From assembly GCA_938092015.1 (NCBI GenBank), contig CALKOT010000030.1:1-55461 (forward strand): a stretch of 55,461 nt of DNA, read 5' to 3'. The translations under genes were made by a program, and so were the position numbers. This DNA is from an uncultured Paracoccaceae bacterium. Lineage in GTDB: Bacteria; Pseudomonadota; Alphaproteobacteria; Rhodobacterales; Rhodobacteraceae. The notes beneath the pieces are model-generated. The model ran no database searches and had not been told where the DNA came from. It worked only from the letters and a program-made list of their open reading frames with translations. Position 1 is the stretch's first letter. The number at the start of each line of letters is the position of its first letter. This document shows positions 1 to 8,535 of this stretch, in pieces.

Positions 1-1394
1 CGCCCGCCAAACCCAGACTGTTTGAACCCGCCGAAGGGAGTTGAGATATCACCCTCACCGTAGCAGTTAACCGTTACGGTTCCTGCCCGAATATCCCGCG
101 CCGCCCGGATCGCCCGGCGGGCGTTCGCTGTGAAAACAGACGCTGTCAGGCCGTAGTTAGTGTCGTTGGCGACAGCGATGGCTTCTTCGGCTGAGGCGAC
201 CTCGATAACCGTAAGGACGGGGCCAAAAATCTCATCCTTCGCCAGTTTGTCGGACGCCTTTGCTTCGTAGATCGTCGGGGCGACGAACGGGCCTTCGGCC
301 TTGCCACCAGCGATGGCGCCCTTTTTCAGGTACTTCTTCACTTTCTTCAGGTGTTCGGCATCGATCAGCGCGCCAAGATGGTTCTGGGGGTCTAGTGGAT
401 CGCCTGTTCTCCAGTCGCGAAGGCGTGCGAGAACCCTCTCCATCAGCGGCGCCTTCACGTCCTTGTGGACGATCAAACGAGAATTGGCTGAACAGTTCTC
501 ACCCATGTTCCAGAAGGCCGCGTTTACGACATGCTCCGCCACCAGATCGAGGTTCTCAGCATCGTCCAGCACCACGGCGGGGTTCTTGCCGCCGCATTCA
601 AGGACGACCTTCTTGAGGTTCGAATCTGCTGCATAGTGCAGGAACCGTCGCCCTGTTTCGGTCGAACCGGTAAAGCTGACCATGTCGACATCGGGGTGGA
701 GACCCAGTGGCTCACCCACATTAGGGCCAAGCCCCGGCAGAACCTGCAGAACGCCAGATGGCAGGCCAGCCTCGTACGCCAGTTCTGCGACACGGAGGGC
801 GGTCAGTGATGTCTGCTCAGCCGGTTTCACAATGACCGAGCACCCCGCAGCCAGCGCTGGGCCAATCTTCCAGGCGAGCATCAGCAGAGGGAAATTCCAG
901 GGCAGCACGGCGCCGACCACCCCAATCGGCTCGCGCACGATCATGGCGATGTGGTCGTCCGAGGCAGGAGCGGTCTGGTCGTAGATCTTGTCGACCGCCT
1001 CGGCGTGCCATTTGATCGTAGCGATGGTTTCGGGCACGTCGATCGTCTCGCAGTCGAGGATGGTTTTGCCGCTGTCGAGGCTCTCCATTACGGCCAGCTC
1101 TCGCCGGTTGCGCTTGATCAGCTTCGCCAGTTTGATCAGCACCTCTTTGCGCGCCGACGGGTGCATCTTCGACCAATGCCCTTGATCAAACGCCTCCCGC
1201 GCCCGTTTCACTGCGAAATCGACGTCCTTGGCGTTGCAGGCCGCAATCTCGGCGATGGTCTCTCCGGTCGCAGGGTTCACTGTGATCAGCTTTTTGCCCG
1301 ACCCTTTGCGAAACTTGCCATCGATAAAGGCTGCGCGGGGAAAGTCGATGGATCCGGCCATCGCCGCGTATTCGTCTTTGGTCAGCAGGTCCAT
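1..1394 (-). CDS. NAD(P)-dependent aldehyde dehydrogenase (3' end cut by window start)
   Basis: Oxidises an aldehyde to the acid with NAD(P)+. About 464 residues are visible and the family is about 495, so only the last 30 or so are missing. Seen: the Rossmann segment with VLPWNFP (near residue 165), FTGST, ECGGKNP carrying the general-base Glu, and NMGENCSANSR carrying the nucleophilic Cys (near 300); close to the end is PFGGFKQSG. The start ATG overlaps by one base the TGA of the DHDPS-family gene upstream (TGATG), so the two are probably translationally coupled. Overall it resembles PuuC-type gamma-glutamyl-aminobutyraldehyde or general semialdehyde dehydrogenases. From context the substrate may be the semialdehyde product of the upstream lyase (for instance 2-oxoglutarate semialdehyde), but that is inference. 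Confidence 0.93.
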   Translation of the reverse strand, partial: MDLLTKDEYAAMAGSIDFPRAAFIDGKFRKGSGKKLITVNPATGETIAEIAACNAKDVDFAVKRAREAFDQGHWSKMHPSARKEVLIKLAKLIKRNRRELAVMESLDSGKTILDCETIDVPETIATIKWHAEAVDKIYDQTAPASDDHIAMIVREPIGVVGAVLPWNFPLLMLAWKIGPALAAGCSVIVKPAEQTSLTALRVAELAYEAGLPSGVLQVLPGLGPNVGEPLGLHPDVDMVSFTGSTETGRRFLHYAADSNLKKVVLECGGKNPAVVLDDAENLDLVAEHVVNAAFWNMGENCSANSRLIVHKDVKAPLMERVLARLRDWRTGDPLDPQNHLGALIDAEHLKKVKKYLKKGAIAGGKAEGPFVAPTIYEAKASDKLAKDEIFGPVLTVIEVASAEEAIAVANDTNYGLTASVFTANARRAIRAARDIRAGTVTVNCYGEGDISTPFGGFKQSGFGG

Positions 1395-2299
1395 CACTTA
1401 CCCTCCTCAATCGCTGTGATCGCCGCGTTCATCGTGCGGACAACCTCATCAAATTCGCGCTTTTCGTCTTTGTTCAGGGGATACATCGGGCGGCGCGGTG
1501 GGCCGCAGTCGATGCCGCGCCCGGTCATGCCGTATTTGATGCATTGGACGAACTTTCCGCCCTGCTCCAGCACCCGCATCAGGGGCATCATCGCCGACAT
1601 GATGCGCCGGCCTTTTGCGAAGTCGCCTTCGACAGCGCAGGCCTTGTGCATGGCGATGTGAGCCTCGGGGGCGAAGTTCGATCCGGCGCAGACCCAGCTG
1701 CGCGCGCCCCAGGCGAAGAATTCCAATGCCTGATCGTCCATGCCGCAGGAAAGCTGGATATGCGGGTAATCGCGGGCGAGCATATGCAAGCGATCCGGCG
1801 AGCCGGAGCTTTCCTTGATGGCGCAGAAATTCGGGGAACGACCAAGTCGGTCCAGCGTATCCTCATCCATATCCACGCTCATCCGACTGGGGTAGTTGTA
1901 AAGCATCACGGGAAGGTTCGCCGCCCGGTCGATGGCGAGGGCATGGAGGGCGATCTCGCGGCCCGTCGGGTAGGTGTAAGGCGGGGTCGTTACCAACAGC
2001 GCGTCTGCGCCAATCCTTTTAGCCGCCTCAGCATACATGATCGCGTCTTCGGTGCGCATGGCACCGGTGCCGACGATCAGGGGCAACCGACCTTTGATCA
2101 GGTCCTTGGCCAGCGCCATCATCTCCACCCGCTCTTCCGGCGACTGGGCGTAGTATTCGCCCGTCGTCCCGGCAACGATCAGGCCGTTCACGCCCTTGTC
2201 GATCAGGAACTCGATGACTTCAGCGAACTTGTCCTTGCTGATGGAAAAATCCGGGTCGTGAGGGGTCACGACCGGGGTGTAGATCCCCTCAAACTGCAT
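1394..2299 (-). CDS. dihydrodipicolinate synthase/N-acetylneuraminate lyase family protein
   Basis: A class I aldolase-fold (TIM barrel) lyase, dehydratase or deaminase of 301 residues. Seen: GTTGEYY near residue 44 (the family's Thr-Thr site), YNYPSRM with the catalytic Tyr, and AIKESSG with the Schiff-base Lys. The start is the ATG at 2299 because GGAG lies about 8 bases upstream and MQFEGIYTPVVTP is the usual family N-terminus; an upstream in-frame start would overlap the regulator gene further. It overlaps the gntR end by 11 bases and the aldehyde dehydrogenase by one base, so this is one operon. The trio GntR-DHDPS-ALDH resembles hydroxyproline catabolism (pyrroline-4-hydroxy-2-carboxylate deaminase followed by 2-oxoglutarate semialdehyde dehydrogenase) or glucarate catabolism. 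The exact substrate cannot be read from sequence, and true DapA is less likely in this context. Confidence 0.85.
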   Translation of the reverse strand: MQFEGIYTPVVTPHDPDFSISKDKFAEVIEFLIDKGVNGLIVAGTTGEYYAQSPEERVEMMALAKDLIKGRLPLIVGTGAMRTEDAIMYAEAAKRIGADALLVTTPPYTYPTGREIALHALAIDRAANLPVMLYNYPSRMSVDMDEDTLDRLGRSPNFCAIKESSGSPDRLHMLARDYPHIQLSCGMDDQALEFFAWGARSWVCAGSNFAPEAHIAMHKACAVEGDFAKGRRIMSAMMPLMRVLEQGGKFVQCIKYGMTGRGIDCGPPRRPMYPLNKDEKREFDEVVRTMNAAITAIEEGK

Positions 2300-2993
2300 T
2301 GCGTTTCTCCGAAAGGCTGATGACGTCCATAGGCAGGGGGTCGGGGCGAACAAAGCGTTCGATCCTATCCCGCGTCAGGTCCCAATGTTGTAAGGTAAGG
2401 TCTACCGCGACCGCGACTTCGTGTGCTGCAATTGCTGTGATCATGGCGTCGTGTTGATCAGCCGCCTTTTTGATCGCAACTGTCTCAACTGGCGCAGCTG
2501 GTCGATAAAACATCTGGCTGACGCGGGTGTGGTCGATCAGCAAGCGTCGCAGGCTGGGCATGATGTAGTCATTGGCGGCCATCTCACCGATCAGTTCATG
2601 AAACCGATGATTGCCTAGAGACATATCGTTTGGCCGGGCGCCTGCCAATGCGTCCTTAAAGTCGATTTGGACGCTTTTTAGCTCGTCCAGTTGTTGGGTT
2701 GTGCGATTTTCTGCGGCCAATCGTGCGACTGTTGAATAGATCAGCGGCGCCGTTTGGAAAAACGTTCGCATGGTGCTGAGGTCCATCGAGGCGACCTTTG
2801 CACCTCGGTTATCCGCTAGCGCCACATATCCTTCACCTGCCAGCCGCTGCAGGACCTCACGCAACGGAGTGCGCGACACGCCGAATTCTTCGGACAGTGC
2901 GCTTTCGTCCAAAGCCGCACCGGGCGCAATGCCCATGGTAAGGATACGGGTACGGATTTCGGACAGGCAATCCAGCTTGCGATTCTGCTTCAT
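2289..2993 (-). CDS. GntR-family transcriptional regulator (FadR/FCD subfamily)
   Basis: A 234-residue repressor-type regulator. The N-terminal winged helix (residues 5-70) contains the hallmark FGVSRTPLREVLQRL recognition helix; the C-terminal half is an all-helical FCD effector domain with spaced His/Asp ligands (NHRFHELIG, then a His near residue 185 in the ADQHDAMITAI segment and QHW). It is first in the operon with the DHDPS-family and aldehyde dehydrogenase genes and overlaps the next gene. A duplicated GTATAC operator lies 19-38 bases upstream of its start, so autoregulation of the operon is likely. The effector is unknown; a substrate or intermediate of the downstream pathway is the natural guess. 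Confidence 0.92.
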   Translation of the reverse strand: MKQNRKLDCLSEIRTRILTMGIAPGAALDESALSEEFGVSRTPLREVLQRLAGEGYVALADNRGAKVASMDLSTMRTFFQTAPLIYSTVARLAAENRTTQQLDELKSVQIDFKDALAGARPNDMSLGNHRFHELIGEMAANDYIMPSLRRLLIDHTRVSQMFYRPAAPVETVAIKKAADQHDAMITAIAAHEVAVAVDLTLQHWDLTRDRIERFVRPDPLPMDVISLSEKRNAV

Positions 2994-3011
2994 GCAGAAA
3001 CGCTAATCACC

Positions 3012-3031
3012 TTGTATACGTATTGTATACG
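3012..3031 (-). promoter_or_regulatory. tandem GntR-type operator upstream of the gntR operon
   Basis: Two identical 9-mers TTGTATACG lie at 3012-3020 and 3023-3031, each holding the palindrome GTATAC, with 11 bp between starts, i.e. about one helical turn. FadR/VanR-type GntR proteins bind short palindromes with a GTATAC-like core. The position just before the regulator start fits autorepression. A weaker relative (GTATACCGTGTAC) is at 3431-3443. Confidence 0.6.
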
Positions 3032-3063
3032 AAAATAATTGAGGCGTTGTCCGCTTCAAACGG

Positions 3064-3282
3064 TCAGAGGGTTGTCGACCAGACAGTTGCAAGACCCGCA
3101 GTGCACAGAACTACGCTGATGATCGCCAGTTCAGCAGCGTCACGCGAAGATTGCCGGGACCGGGGGCGGGTGATTGCTGTGATGTGTGATCGTTCACTCG
3201 CATCCTCAAAGAATGCAGTTCGGATGTCGATTAGGCTACGTTTCAACCAGCCGGGCTGCTCAGAATATGTGTGAATCGCCAT
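3064..3282 (-). CDS. hypothetical small protein with C-terminal membrane segment
   Basis: A 72-residue reading frame starting at the ATG at 3282, preceded by a good ribosome site (AAAGGTGATCAAT, AAGG about 9 bases before the start). The N-terminal two thirds is polar (MAIHTYSEQPGWLKRSL...); the C-terminus AELAIISVVLCTAGLATVW is a likely single membrane helix, giving a tail-anchored small membrane protein. I do not recognise a family. It lies between the GST gene and the gntR operator on the same strand. If it is not real, 3007-3463 is a 457-base gap without other genes. Confidence 0.4.
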   Translation of the reverse strand: MAIHTYSEQPGWLKRSLIDIRTAFFEDASERSHITAITRPRSRQSSRDAAELAIISVVLCTAGLATVWSTTL

Positions 3283-3463
3283 ATTGATCACCTTTTCTCG
3301 TAGAGCCTTCAGCCTTTGTTGGCTGACCAAGAAAATTTGCCACAGTGTTGCGATGGGGTGCAGCGACCCAAAAATGTATCCAAATATGTCTTGTGGATAT
3401 TGGACTATACGAAAGGATATGGGCGCATCCGTATACCGTGTACGCCGTAGTCGTGGTTGCGCG

Positions 3464-4120
3464 CTAGACGCGAAAACTGGCCATCCAGCCTTCCATAGCA
3501 TTACGGGCGATGATCAAAGATCTGGCGACTGAATCCAGCTTCGCGGTTTCGATTCGCCATGTGTTGATACGGTCAGGAACCGTGATTTCACGCTCCATCT
3601 CTGCCGCCATTATCTCAGCCATCTGCAGTGTGACAGGATAGGCGAGGTCGGCAAAGCAAGGTGTTTTGCCTAAGATGAAAGGTGATGGTGCGACCATAGT
3701 GTCCAGACGTTCCAAGGCTGCTTCGATCCCGGCGATCCCTGTATCAATAGGGCCGCTATTCGCGCGCCAATCACTTTTGATCACGGGAAACAGCGTTCTC
3801 GCAGCCGCTTCGACGCGTGTGTCGTGAAAGCCGAGAAGGCTGCGTACCTTTGCTGCTTTAAACGGATCCTCGGGCATCAAACGCGGTTCTGGCGCCAGCG
3901 CTTCCAGCAATTCAATGATTGCGTTGCTATCGCTGACCGGCCTTCCATCAATAACGACGCCAGGCACAGATCCGGCTGGCACGATGGTGCGGTATGTTGG
4001 CGATCCATACCCATCAGGCGGCGTTAGCTCTTCGTAAGCAAGGCCCTTCATGTCCAGCACGATACGAACCTTGGCGACAAAGGCGCTGACTGTGACGCCG
4101 TAGAGCTTAATGTCAGGCAT
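3464..4120 (-). CDS. glutathione S-transferase family protein
   Basis: A 218-residue cytosolic GST-fold protein. The N-terminal thioredoxin-like domain (residues 1-80) opens with IKLYGVTVSAFVAKVRIVL and contains the cis-Pro segment GSVPGVV and the glutathione-binding VSDSNAIIELLEAL. The C-terminal helical domain contains the capping-type motif around TPCFADLAYPVTLQMAE. Substrate is not predictable. Its ATG overlaps the TGA of the SDR gene upstream by one base (TGATG), so the pair is co-translated, which suggests joint action on a reactive carbonyl or xenobiotic compound. Confidence 0.9.
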   Translation of the reverse strand: MPDIKLYGVTVSAFVAKVRIVLDMKGLAYEELTPPDGYGSPTYRTIVPAGSVPGVVIDGRPVSDSNAIIELLEALAPEPRLMPEDPFKAAKVRSLLGFHDTRVEAAARTLFPVIKSDWRANSGPIDTGIAGIEAALERLDTMVAPSPFILGKTPCFADLAYPVTLQMAEIMAAEMEREITVPDRINTWRIETAKLDSVARSLIIARNAMEGWMASFRV

Positions 4121-4884
4121 CAGTCTTCGCCCCTCAAAGTTGGGATGCCGACGCCCGCAGCTTCAAACCCCCCATCCACCGCAAGAACCTGACCGGTAAT
4201 GAAGCTTGCGTCGTCCGAACAAAGAAACCAGATCGCGGCCGCCAACTCGCTTTCCAGACCATAACGGCCCAGTGGGATGTGATCGCGATAATCTTTGCGA
4301 ATTGCGGGCGTGTGTACCTTTTGGGCCATGGCTGTTTCAACTGGCCCAGGTGCAACGGCGTTGACGCGGATGCCTTGTTCTGCAAGCTCAACAGCCTGCT
4401 GTTTGGTAAGATGTGCTACCGCGGCCTTGGACGTGCCGTAGGCGGATCGCAAAGTGCTGGCGCGCAGACCCGAGATCGAACCAATGTTCACGATTGCACC
4501 ACCCTGTCGGGCCAGCATCGGGATGATTGCCTGGCTCATCAGGAAAACGCCATCAAGATTGGTCGACATGATTTCGCGCCAACTGGCGAAGCTAGTCTTG
4601 TCTGCAGGACTGAAGTCAGCAACGCCAGCGTTGTTTACCAAAGCGTCGATGCGGCCAAAAGAGTCTTCTGCATCAGAAGCGGCCAGCGCGACTTGGTTGG
4701 CGTCAGAGACATCGCAATCAATTTTGATGGCGTGGTTTGATCCAATCGCAACGTGAGCGGCCGCCAAGGTTTCTGTTTCCCGATCAAGCATGACGACGCG
4801 CCAGCCTTCGGCAAGAAAGCGTGTAGCTGTTGCAAGACCAATTCCCCGCGCAGCGCCGGTGATAAGTGCTGTTTTCTGTGTCAT
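4120..4884 (-). CDS. SDR family NAD(P)-dependent oxidoreductase
   Basis: A classical short-chain dehydrogenase of 254 residues. Seen: ALITGAARGIG (nucleotide-binding Gly motif, residues 6-16), DRETETL at the end of beta-2 (Asp suggests NAD preference), NNAG near residue 88, catalytic Ser in GSISGLR, YGTSK (YxxxK) near 150, and the C-terminal FITGQVLAVDGGF. Most similar in layout to 3-oxoacyl-ACP reductase-like SDRs; substrate unknown. It is coupled to the downstream GST gene by a TGATG overlap. Upstream, the Hint-domain gene reads about 100 bases into its 5' end in another frame. Confidence 0.92.
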   Translation of the reverse strand: MTQKTALITGAARGIGLATATRFLAEGWRVVMLDRETETLAAAHVAIGSNHAIKIDCDVSDANQVALAASDAEDSFGRIDALVNNAGVADFSPADKTSFASWREIMSTNLDGVFLMSQAIIPMLARQGGAIVNIGSISGLRASTLRSAYGTSKAAVAHLTKQQAVELAEQGIRVNAVAPGPVETAMAQKVHTPAIRKDYRDHIPLGRYGLESELAAAIWFLCSDDASFITGQVLAVDGGFEAAGVGIPTLRGED

Positions 4885-5965
4885 GGCGACAGCATAGATC
4901 GGCTTTAGAAATCAGGCGAGTGTGACGTCGAGGCTTGCTAAGCGACGGCTGCCCGATTGTAGACAGCACGGAGGCTTCGTGTGATTTCAGAACCATCCGC
5001 GCTGTAGGCAGGGATGAGTTATCGAACTCGCAAAGTTCGGGGAACAGGCTCATCAGATCGTCACGCTGTTCTCGATCTTGGGAACTGAGGCTCAGATCGC
5101 TCAGATAAAAGCTCTCGCTTGGATAATCTTCCGCATATATTACCTCATGCTTGTCGAAAAGCATGTGGTAATAATGGACTGTCTCAACCGGACTGCGAAC
5201 AATGGTGTAATCGTTTACCAGCGCCTTTGCAGTGACGAGAACTTCCTTTTCTCCAAACAGAACTGCCGCGCGCTGATTGGTGATCAGTATGCGGTGCAGT
5301 GGCGACACGTAGAGGTCCCTGGTGTTGCCAAGAGCGCCTTTGCGGATGCGGATCGGTGCATGTTCGGCCTGACAAGACACAGATCGACCGCCGATCCACT
5401 TGACTTTCTGAAATCCATGGTCGAGGGAACGGACCTTATCGTCTAATTCGATGTCTTGAATACGCCGCTTGCCATCCGCCGTGTCAATCAGCGTATCTGC
5501 AGTGAAACACGTGATGAAATCCCGATAGTTGGTCTGAACCAGCGACGATATCCGCGTAACGGTATACGTCTCGCCCGGCAGGATCTTAAAGGTGGTAACG
5601 TAACCCTGCAGAGAGGAAAATGCAGCCGAGTTCGCATTGTGAAGATCGAAGATCGACCCGACAATGTTGCCGCCTGAATCTCTTACCTGAAACTCGTTTT
5701 CGGGGTTGCTGGGAACATTCGTAAAAACAGTACCGTCTACATTTCCGGTAAGCCGCTGCAATGTCGGGGCGGCTGCAAAGTTTTCCGGCGCCCCGTCATT
5801 GAAGATGTTGTTTTGACTGTCTGTGTCGTCAAGTGTGACCAACGTTGGGGCTGCGGTAGCTGACGCTGTAAATGTGCCGCCGGTTGCGAGGGTCGAAAAA
5901 TTGTAGTTGCCGGCATTGATTCCGATATCGCCCAACGAATACATTCCGAATGTTCGTGCAACCAT
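4784..5965 (-). CDS. Hint-domain (Hint_2) protein with unexpected C-terminal extension
   Basis: A protein of 393 residues from the start at 5965, which has GAGG eight bases upstream. Residues 1-150 are a Thr/Asn/Ala-rich secreted-protein-like region beginning MVARTFGMYSLGDIG. The Hint (hedgehog/intein-type) domain then begins with CFTADTLIDTADGKR, where the Cys is the self-processing nucleophile position, and continues through the block VSPLHRILI. Such proteins are common in Rhodobacterales and are thought to be secreted; function unproven. The family normally stops just after a segment like RMVLKSHEASVL; here the frame runs on for about 52 low-complexity residues, ending 100 bases inside the SDR gene. 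That tail is probably due to stop loss or a frameshift near 4940. Confidence 0.8.
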   Translation of the reverse strand: MVARTFGMYSLGDIGINAGNYNFSTLATGGTFTASATAAPTLVTLDDTDSQNNIFNDGAPENFAAAPTLQRLTGNVDGTVFTNVPSNPENEFQVRDSGGNIVGSIFDLHNANSAAFSSLQGYVTTFKILPGETYTVTRISSLVQTNYRDFITCFTADTLIDTADGKRRIQDIELDDKVRSLDHGFQKVKWIGGRSVSCQAEHAPIRIRKGALGNTRDLYVSPLHRILITNQRAAVLFGEKEVLVTAKALVNDYTIVRSPVETVHYYHMLFDKHEVIYAEDYPSESFYLSDLSLSSQDREQRDDLMSLFPELCEFDNSSLPTARMVLKSHEASVLSTIGQPSLSKPRRHTRLISKADLCCRHDTENSTYHRRCAGNWSCNSYTLSCRRLARRHA

Positions 5966-6109
5966 TGTTCCAACCTCAGCGCGTAGATTGAGCCAACAAC
6001 CCCTTTGGGTTGAAGATATCAATAATCTTGGCTGAATTAGGATAAAAAATGTCTGAATCATGGCTGATCGATGGGGTAGTATTGCTTCGTCTGCTTGGCA
6101 AATGGCTTA

Positions 6110-7030
6110 TCAGGTTTGACTTAGCTTTCGTTCGCGCCAGAAAATGAAAAGGCCGGATCCAATTATTATCGCGACGCCGATCCATTTATCCGCGCTCATG
6201 AAGTCACCAAAGATAAAGTAGCCATAGATCGTCGCCGCTACGATCTCCAGGTACTGCAGTGGCGCGAGGACGGATGCAGGCGAAAAGCGAGATGCAAAGA
6301 CGATCAGCAAGTGGCTTGAGGTTGCGATCACGCCAACGCCAAGCAACAGACCCATATAGTAAGGGCTGGGCCACACCGGATCAAAGGTTGCGTCGCCGGT
6401 ACCTTCACCAACCCAAAGAACAATGCCCATGAATACTGCGCCAGCGATCCCGGCGTAGGTTTGCATCGCAAACGGGTCTGACCGGGGCGCCAGGTGGCGT
6501 GTCAGGATCATGTAAAAAGCGAAGGTCAGGGCCGTGCCAAGGGGTAAGGCCGCTGTCCAGCCGAGTTCCTCGTAACTCGGTTGAATCACAATAAGCGCAC
6601 CGATGAACCCTACCGCGCAGGCAGCATATCTGCGCCAACCGACCTTTTCGCCCAAAAGCCAGGCGCCGAGGAGGATCAGAAGGAACGGTTCGACAAAGAA
6701 GATTGAGATCGCGTCAGCGATGGGCATGTGTTTCAGCGCGGCGAAAAAGAAAACGGTCGCAATCGCCATCAGAATACCCCGAGTTGCGTGCATCACTAGA
6801 TCACGTGCCGGCATTGCGGTGAATGCGCGTCGGCAAAAGACGATAGGCGCCAGCAGAATTGTTTGCAGGAGAAACCGTGCGAAAGTTATCTCAGCCGCCG
6901 GCACCTCTTCAGTTGCGAGTTTGCCAAACACGTCGATGGCAGGCGCATAGGCGGCAAAGGCGATAAATAGGATTACGCCTTTGACGGTCTGGTTGTCTGC
7001 TGGGGAAGATTGATCTGCTAACTTATTCAT
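6110..7030 (-). CDS. DMT superfamily (EamA) transporter
   Basis: A 306-residue inner-membrane protein with about ten hydrophobic helices arranged as two EamA repeats: the first ends at LLGAWLLGEKVGWRR, the second at the segment IYGYFIFGDFMSADKWIGV, each with the characteristic glycine/charged closing motif. Probably exports a small metabolite such as an amino acid, S-adenosylmethionine or a toxic compound; substrate not predictable. The C-terminus ends with a positive cluster (FWRERKLSQT), consistent with a cytoplasmic tail. It is separated from the Hint gene by 144 bases and starts opposite the SCP2/hydrolase operon. Confidence 0.9.
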   Translation of the reverse strand: MNKLADQSSPADNQTVKGVILFIAFAAYAPAIDVFGKLATEEVPAAEITFARFLLQTILLAPIVFCRRAFTAMPARDLVMHATRGILMAIATVFFFAALKHMPIADAISIFFVEPFLLILLGAWLLGEKVGWRRYAACAVGFIGALIVIQPSYEELGWTAALPLGTALTFAFYMILTRHLAPRSDPFAMQTYAGIAGAVFMGIVLWVGEGTGDATFDPVWPSPYYMGLLLGVGVIATSSHLLIVFASRFSPASVLAPLQYLEIVAATIYGYFIFGDFMSADKWIGVAIIIGSGLFIFWRERKLSQT

Positions 7031-7224
7031 CTCGAAACAATGGCTGCAGGGTCACATTACAACGCGTCCATTCCCGACCTAGCGTCCCCTAATGAGGACA
7101 CTTTGCGCCAGAAAACCGTATGACGTTGGAGCAGGTAACTCGGGTAATAGGACGGTATTGTTGACCTTCATTCACAGCTGGCCAAACCTTCGGTGACGCC
7201 TTTCGAAGAAACTGGGGCCATCAA

Positions 7225-7584
7225 ATGATTGAGAAACTGCCAGCACTGGTGAACAGCAACGCCGCATTGGTGCGGCGTGGGCGGTGGATGAACGCGGTAA
7301 TGTTGCTGGGTATCGGCGATCAGAACTGGATCGTCGCCATTGAGGGCGGTCGCATCGCGTCGTGCGTCCGCGAAAAGCTCCGCATTACGGCCTTTGATTT
7401 CGCAATCACGGGCGATGAAGATGCTTGGCGAAAGTTCTGGCAGGATAGGCCCCCGCCTATGCATCATGATTTGCATGCGCTGCTGCGCATCGGCGCAATT
7501 CGGCTGGAGGGTGATGTCGATATGCTGCTGGCGAACATGTTGTATCTGAAAATCATGCTGGAAACTCTGCGGGGGAAAATCTGA
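7225..7584 (+). CDS. small SCP2-like (sterol-carrier fold) protein
   Basis: A 119-residue protein without signal peptide. The pattern FDFAITGDEDAWRKFW, then HDLHALLRIGAIRLEGD, then a helix MLLANMLYLKIMLETLRG matches the SCP2/alkyl-sulfatase C-terminal fold that binds hydrophobic ligands. Its stop overlaps the start of the alpha/beta hydrolase (ATGA-type junction at 7584), so the two are co-translated and this protein may present a hydrophobic substrate to the hydrolase; that link is inference. The assignment rests on pattern recognition only. Confidence 0.6.
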   Translation: MIEKLPALVNSNAALVRRGRWMNAVMLLGIGDQNWIVAIEGGRIASCVREKLRITAFDFAITGDEDAWRKFWQDRPPPMHHDLHALLRIGAIRLEGDVDMLLANMLYLKIMLETLRGKI

Positions 7585-8438
7585 TGAGCGCGCGGATCGA
7601 ACCGATCACCGGGCGCTACATGCATCTGGACATACATGGCCAGCCACATCGTCTGTATTTTGAAGAGGCGGGGCAGGGCATACCCCTGCTATGCCTTCAT
7701 ACAGCGGGGTCAGACGGGCGGCAGTTTCGCGCGTTACTGAACGATCCTGAAATCACCGCCAATTACCGCGTCATCGCATTTGATATGCCGTGGCATGGTA
7801 AGTCTTCGCCACCCGAAGGGTTTCAGGATGAAGAATACCTGCTGACGACAGATGGCTATGTAGACATCATCGTTGCAGTGGCGGAAGCGCTTGAATTGGA
7901 CGGCCCAGTGCCCATCGGCTGTTCAATCGGCGGCCGCATTGTCCTTGAACTCGCCAAGCGGCATCCCGAAAAGTTCCGCTGTGTGATCGGCCTGCAATCA
8001 TCTGCTTTTGTCCAAAGCTACTTTCCACTGGACGGCCTGCACAAACCGCACATCCATGGTGGAGAGTTTTCAGCGGCCTATTGTTGGGGCCTTGTCAGCC
8101 CCTTCGCACCAACAAAGCACAGGTGGGAGACGCTATGGCACTACATGCAAGGCGGTCCCGGTGTGTTCAAAGGCGATCTGCATTTCTATTCAGTCGACGG
8201 CGATGTCGATGATGGATTGCATGAGATCGACACGACGCAGTGTCCAGTCTTCATGCTAACCGGAGAGTACGACCATTCCTGTACACCACAGGCAAGCAAA
8301 GACACCGCCGCCCTGATTGACGGCGCAGAGCTGACGATAATGGAAGGGCTAGGCCATTTCCCGATGTCTGAGAATCCTGAGGTGTTCAGGGGCCACATAA
8401 TGCCTGTGCTGGATAAGATCAGGGCTATCGGGGGATAG
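7584..8438 (+). CDS. alpha/beta hydrolase
   Basis: A 284-residue alpha/beta-hydrolase fold enzyme. Seen: the oxyanion-hole region LLCLHTAGSDGRQFR, FDMPWHGKSSP, the nucleophile elbow GCSIGGR (Ser near residue 117), an acid in MLTGEYDHSC and the catalytic His in EGLGHFPMSENPE. Likely an esterase, lactonase or C-C hydrolase of a catabolic pathway. Translationally coupled to the SCP2-like gene before it. No signal peptide, so cytoplasmic. Confidence 0.88.
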   Translation: MSARIEPITGRYMHLDIHGQPHRLYFEEAGQGIPLLCLHTAGSDGRQFRALLNDPEITANYRVIAFDMPWHGKSSPPEGFQDEEYLLTTDGYVDIIVAVAEALELDGPVPIGCSIGGRIVLELAKRHPEKFRCVIGLQSSAFVQSYFPLDGLHKPHIHGGEFSAAYCWGLVSPFAPTKHRWETLWHYMQGGPGVFKGDLHFYSVDGDVDDGLHEIDTTQCPVFMLTGEYDHSCTPQASKDTAALIDGAELTIMEGLGHFPMSENPEVFRGHIMPVLDKIRAIGG

Positions 8439-8535
8439 GATTACTAAGTGGTCACACCCTAACGGTTACCTCAACACGCGCAGGCGTAATTGCTGATCCA
8501 TCAGAGGCCCAGGAAAGACCAAGCTCGCTAAGCAT

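Noticed and set aside
3023-3274. 83-codon plus-strand frame over the gntR operator
   Set aside because: No ribosome site, begins within the operator repeat, and lies opposite a better-supported small minus-strand frame.
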